64,000 nt of DNA, from NCBI RefSeq assembly GCF_001411555.2, contig NC_049901.1, forward strand, positions 9,000,681 to 9,064,680. The letters run 5' to 3'. Source of the DNA: Juglans regia (lineage: Eukaryota > Streptophyta > Magnoliopsida > Fagales > Juglandaceae). This document shows, in pieces, positions 59,501 through 64,000 of the stretch. The notes beneath the pieces are model-generated. The model did no database searches. It saw nothing but the letters and a program-made list of their open reading frames with translations, and had not been told where the DNA came from. Numbering within the stretch: the stretch's first letter is position 1; every line of letters starts with the position of its first letter. Both the position numbers and the translations under genes were made by a program.

Positions 59501-60394
59501 TATATATATATATATATACCTTTTTTTCTTATTGATCTGACCATCTTAATTATAAGTATCTTATAAAGCTTCAATGTAATATACCTCGCTCAATATTTAT
59601 TTATATATATACGAAGAAAACATTGTACGTATACAAGACAAATAAATCAAGTGTCCTTGTAGAACGTATTGGCCGGCGTAGAGCCCAAATACTGGAGTGT
59701 TTTCGAAGAAATGATTGCAAACCAAAAGTTGTCAACGACCTTTGATGGCATTTTCCAGCTCTCCCCCGCATTTCGCGAGGATGGATGTCCGATCGAGGCC
59801 AGACTGTTTCCTCATAATATCAAACATCAATATTACTTAATAAATACAGTACTACGTCATTTAATTAATTCAGGACATATTTGCTAGCTAGCTTTAAGCT
59901 GGATCGAATTGAATATCTCAATATATATTCAATACGTATGAATTATTGCCAATGGATTAAATTAAACTAATTTATTCCTAAAAAATGATTATAAAATTGT
60001 GAGAGAAAAAACCTTATAAGAATTTGAATTTAAAAAAAAAAAACAAATTGTTAATTCACCGGAAACAATAAAGTATATATACGTACTACATTCGAGAATT
60101 TAAAAAGTCAACTCATGCAAATAACAATAATAATAATAAAAGACAATAAAGTATGAAAATAAGAAGTCATGAATTATAAATTATAATAAATATGGAGCAG
60201 TTAGTACTGCTATAAATTAATTAAAACCGCTAACCAGCATGCTTCGACCCCAGATTTTTTTTTTTTTTTCAATCAAAGAGGAAGTTGGAAACTTGGAAAA
60301 TTTAAAAGTCAACACTTGAAATGTTTTTTTTTTTTTTTGTTTAAGTGTCAAAATCTAGCTAGCTAGCTAGCTATGTATCTCTATAAGAAAGCAC
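59501..60394. other. Flank with an unrecognised 72-codon open frame
   Basis: An open frame at 59669-59887 (plus; MAGVEPKYWSVFEEMIANQ..) has balanced, coding-like codon composition in otherwise AT-rich sequence. No domain is recognised, and neither start context nor splice sites connect it to a gene. It may be a small gene fragment. The rest is AT-rich with poly(T) tracts. Confidence 0.3.
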
Positions 60395-60965
60395 TAGGGG
60401 TGCACAGTGGAGCTCCGCTTCCGCTCTGCCCCCGCATGACATGACGGGCAATCTCGCTCCACCCATGCAGGAGCGAGCCCCTGACCCCGCATCTAGGGCT
60501 CCTAGCGGGGGCCGGGTGACGGGGAGGGCCCGCCCCCATTTTTACATATATATATATTATATACATATATATAAACATAAATATATATTTATATTTTACA
60601 AATTGTGTATATACAAATATATATTGACAAATTTAAAAATTACATAGTTTAAAAATTAATACATTACAATTTATACAAAATATGCACTAGTAAATTTAAA
60701 AATTACATAATTTTTAAATTATAGTCATATTTACAAAATTTAAATTTATAATTTAGATCTAAAAATATATTTTTAATTACTTTTACACTTATAAATAATT
60801 TTTAAATAAAATAAATATAATATTTTTTTTAAGTGAAAATAGATCGAGCGGATTGAGAATTCGTCCCGCCCACCGAGGTGGGGTACCCCATCCCCGCATC
60901 CCGGAGGTGAAAGCCCTACCTCCCACCTCATGCGGGGCGGGGTGCGGGGGCGAGTAGCACCTCTA
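60395..60965. mobile_element. hAT MITE, 571 bp, complete
   Basis: The left end is TAGGGGTGCACAGTGGAGC and the complement of the right end is TAGAGGTGCTACTCGCCCC. A perfect 8-bp duplication GAAAGCAC lies at 60387-60394 and 60966-60973. GC-rich ends flank an AT-rich core closely similar to the degenerate copy at 7074-7601. It is non-coding. Confidence 0.88.
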
Positions 60966-60973
60966 GAAAGCAC

Positions 60974-61622
60974 GAGTAAAATCCAAAACGACATTCTGGC
61001 AATCAAGAGCAAGATGATGATTCAATCACTTATAAATTAATAAGCATGCACATGATGAAAAGCTAGCTAGCTAGGAGTACTATATATTAAAATGCAACAT
61101 GACGTACAGTCAATACGTACGATAAATATATACACACATATGCATATATTCCAAACAGAAATATTTATAAAATCTTCACAACCGGCAGGCCTGCATTAAT
61201 ATAATTAAAAGGGCTACTTCATTAATTTAAAGGACAGCTATTATAAGTAGTTTTCACACATAAAGACAATAAATATATCAGTACTTATCTATAATTTAGC
61301 TAGGGTGCATTGACCTTAAAAGGTATAGAGTGGTGCTACAGTCACCGAAATGAGTGCCTCAAAAATGTCCTAATTTCAGTTTTTTTTTTTCATTTATTTT
61401 TTTAATCATTATAAGCATTTTTTTTAAAAAAAATAAAAAATTCACAATATCATTAAAAAATACTTACTTAATCATTAAGTATATAAAAAAAAATTTTGAG
61501 AGAAATATTCGAGACCCATTTTCGAGATCCCAAGCATTTCTCGAAATTATAATATACAACGAGTACTTTTGCCAACATACGTACCAAACTATATCAAAAA
61601 TTTATAAATGGTTGGTATTATC
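60974..61622. other. Intergenic DNA with AT-rich repeat
   Basis: Region 61370-61500 belongs to the AT-rich dispersed family (AATCATTATAAGC..TTCACAATATCATTAAAAAATAC-like). No gene seen. Confidence 0.45.
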
Positions 61623-61760
61623 TAATTATAGTGAAAGTATATCATCTCATCTTATCTTATCATTATTAACTTTTTCAAATTCTCATATAATATATAATAA
61701 AATTTTTTAATATTTTCAAATCTCAAAACAATAATAATATTAAAAAATAACATTTTCTTC
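61623..61760. mobile_element. Partial Tourist MITE
   Basis: TATAGTGAAAGTATATCATC.. followed by AT-rich sequence matches the complement of MITE 2 (44965-45174) from the inner part of its terminus. The outer GGCCTCGTTTGG end and the TTA are missing. Confidence 0.55.
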
Positions 61761-62638
61761 GCTCCCATGCATGAATATTGATTATCATCGATCAAGATGA
61801 ATTTCGTTCGTGGATAGACTGCTATATAAGTATAAAAAGGATAAAAATGGATACACAACCACACACACATGTACACACATAATGGAGACGAAACTTATAG
61901 GAAATATATCTAGTTTTTCCCATTAAATGTATACGTACGTCCAGCTTTCTGCAAATTACATATAGGGTTAGATTTAGTTGATATTCAAAAAAGAACAAAG
62001 AATTGTAAAACTCTAATATATCATCATGTGTATATGTTGTAATCTATATACATTAAAACAAATTAAGGGACATCGAGATAAAATGATGGAAAATAACCCT
62101 ATAATTTAGGGAAGTCTAGGGATCAGAAGATCATTATTTATAATAAAGATCAAGCATATATATACACATATATATATATATAGTACTTGAGTCATTCTTA
62201 AGTTTGTCGCACGATCGAGTTAATTTAATATATAATTTGCAAGGATTAAGGCGATCATCTCGAAGAAATTAAAACAGTATTAAATATGCATAAAGAAGAG
62301 AATATAATATTTGACATGCAGTAGTACTTGACATGTCATAGTGTAGTACTAGCTAGATGATGGCTACGATCGAGATGGATGATCATGATCTTGCTTTTAT
62401 CCTTCTAAGAAAGCACCATAGAAAGGCATATATAGATTTGCTGTCGTAATTCGTAAAACAATGTACTGAAAGGATAAGTGATACGGTCCCTTTCACAGAA
62501 AGGAGTGGACCACTGAGAAAAAGAACGGAAAGATAAGCGAAGAAGAATAATGGTGGCGTTGCTGATGTTACCGCCTACCGGAATAATCGCAACAACAGAG
62601 GGAGTGGAACCCTCGCATGGAGACATGGGAAAAAAAAG

Positions 62639-62693
<55 letters not shown>

Positions 62694-62981
62694 AACCAGC
62701 CCGCGTAGTAGTAGTTAATGTACGTAGTAGGCTCGGACCCCGAACCGGAGTGGTTCCGAGATCTAGGACTAAATTTGTAGTCATGCGTTTGTGAGACAAG
62801 TAGCTAGCTAGCTGCTAGATAGGTACTTTAATTAGCAGCCATGTAATTCATGAATGCAATGCATGAGACACGATTCCTTGTCAACTTGGATGTCCCTTTA
62901 ATTTAAATGTCATGCACGACACGGGGGACTAGGCCAGGCCAGGAATATATGAAGAATCAGTACTACTACTACTCATGTAAA

Positions 62982-63016
<35 letters not shown>

Positions 63017-64000
63017 GGATGTCAATTCCCACTCCGCGCGCCCAATTGCGTTTATCGCAAGCCTGATCTCTAACTTTCTTACTCCACAAAATATGGATCC
63101 CATGCACCAGTACTTTGATCAAGAGACCATGCGCGTTATTATTATTAATATTTCTTTCTATCTAAGGTACTCTTTTGAGATATTATAATATCATCTCAAG
63201 TCTCAACACCGATAAATTATAGATATAATATCTTCTCGATGACGTTGAAATGCTATGAGATAATTGCTAGAATATGCTTTGATCCATTGGCATGCATACT
63301 GGTTGCATGCCAATCTCACCAGGAGATCATGATCGATCGAGGAGATCACTACTAGCTAGTTTAGTCGGGATCGAAGGAAGGAAAGGTAGCCATATATATT
63401 AGAAAGCTAGCTAGTGCAAGTCTGCATTCTATACACCTCACTACAGTACTCACCACTAACAATATATAATATCCTACATGGGCGGCCAGTCGTGTGAAGG
63501 TTCGTCCACTCACTTTGAAAAAAAAAGTGCATAAGATCTACTAATATTTTTTTTTTATATGAATCTCAAATTTATCTACTTTTTTCAAATAGAGTATGCA
63601 AGCTTCCACACCCTATGGTTGCAAATATTATTTTTCTAATAGTAATATTCATTATATCGTACTAAAGTAATATTAGATACAGTCTAATTAGGATGTGCGA
63701 GTCCGAGTGTGGTACTCCACTTTTAAAAAATATTTTTTTTATATAAATCTTATATTTACTCATTTTTTTAAAGATAATACACAAAATTTATACATACTAA
63801 AACTACAAATATCATTTCTCATTTTATTATCTCTTTCCTAAAATGTGGTCATCCAAAGAAGACAAGATTAGCCCATAATACTACTTCGCAATATCCAATC
63901 CATGCTAAACAGGCTAATTATTAAGGCCTTAGAACAGAAATAAAAGCCTAACTGGTTCCCAAATGTCATGATCAACTTTATTAATGTATCATGTATCTCG
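61761..64000. other. Intergenic DNA, no gene seen
   Basis: AT-rich with TA microsatellites at 62651-62689 and 62982-63012. Open frames near 62405-62799 (minus) and 62907-63188 (plus) cross these repeats and have no recognisable domain. 63520-63630 and 63720-63820 share short T-rich words (TTTTTTATATAAATCT) and may be two copies of one small repeat. Confidence 0.5.

Noticed and set aside
1..64000. CRISPR arrays, operons, prophage or other prokaryotic systems
   Set aside because: Introns, plant TEs and gene structure show a plant nuclear sequence; no direct-repeat/spacer arrays were seen.
1..64000. tRNA, rRNA and known conserved plant microRNA genes
   Set aside because: No cloverleaf with A/B boxes and no familiar mature microRNA word was noticed by eye; tRNAscan-SE and a miRBase search would be needed for a firm negative.

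Overview
The window is nuclear DNA of a woody eudicot. The evidence is GT-AG introns, an RS-subfamily SR splicing factor, a single-exon plant MATE transporter, and plant-type mobile DNA of every major class. TE families and overall style look like Fagales (walnut/pecan type), but this is an impression and not a demonstrated assignment. Most of the window is AT-rich non-coding or TE-derived sequence. Only two intact protein-coding genes can be supported, both on the plus strand.

Layout. 0.8-2.2 kb: non-autonomous Helitron A. 4.2-4.7 kb: a 555-bp PIF/Harbinger-type MITE. 5.0-7.1 kb: decayed Ty3/gypsy gag-protease-RT remnant, cut by a GC-ended hAT-like element (7.07-7.60 kb). 10.4-15.0 kb: the SR splicing-factor gene, six exons, with a long intron after the first coding exon. 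15.6-17.3 kb: AT-rich MITE copies. 17.45-19.69 kb: a 2.2-kb PIF/Harbinger-type element with TAA target duplication. 19.96-22.52 kb: a probable 2.55-kb solo LTR inside a CT-rich tract. 24.6-25.3 kb: Helitron B, minus strand. 25.8-28.9 kb: truncated minus-strand copia element whose LTR is split by a 2.0-kb hAT element. 28.9-33.75 kb: nearly full-length but dead Ty1/copia element. 38.96-40.63 kb: intact MATE/DETOXIFICATION gene. 44.66-45.17 kb: two back-to-back Tourist-type MITEs. 47.58-49.65 kb: hAT element with a perfect 8-bp duplication, carrying an EF-Tu-like P-loop fragment. 50.08-50.90 kb: degenerate hAT-like repeat. 53-57 kb: local duplications and MITEs. 57.29-59.50 kb: Helitron C. 60.40-60.97 kb: hAT MITE related to the 7.07-kb copy. 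The rest is AT-rich sequence with microsatellites.

How the parts relate. The two real genes are unrelated: one acts in nuclear pre-mRNA splicing, the other is a membrane antiporter. There is no operon-like organisation, CRISPR or prokaryotic system. The most informative content is the nested mobile DNA: three Helitrons recognisable by shared termini, several DNA elements with intact target duplications, and a recurring design in which non-autonomous elements carry a CT-rich, leader-like segment, often ending in a splice-donor-like site. No clearly new biological system was found; the best candidates for follow-up are the EF-Tu-fragment hAT element and the Helitron family.
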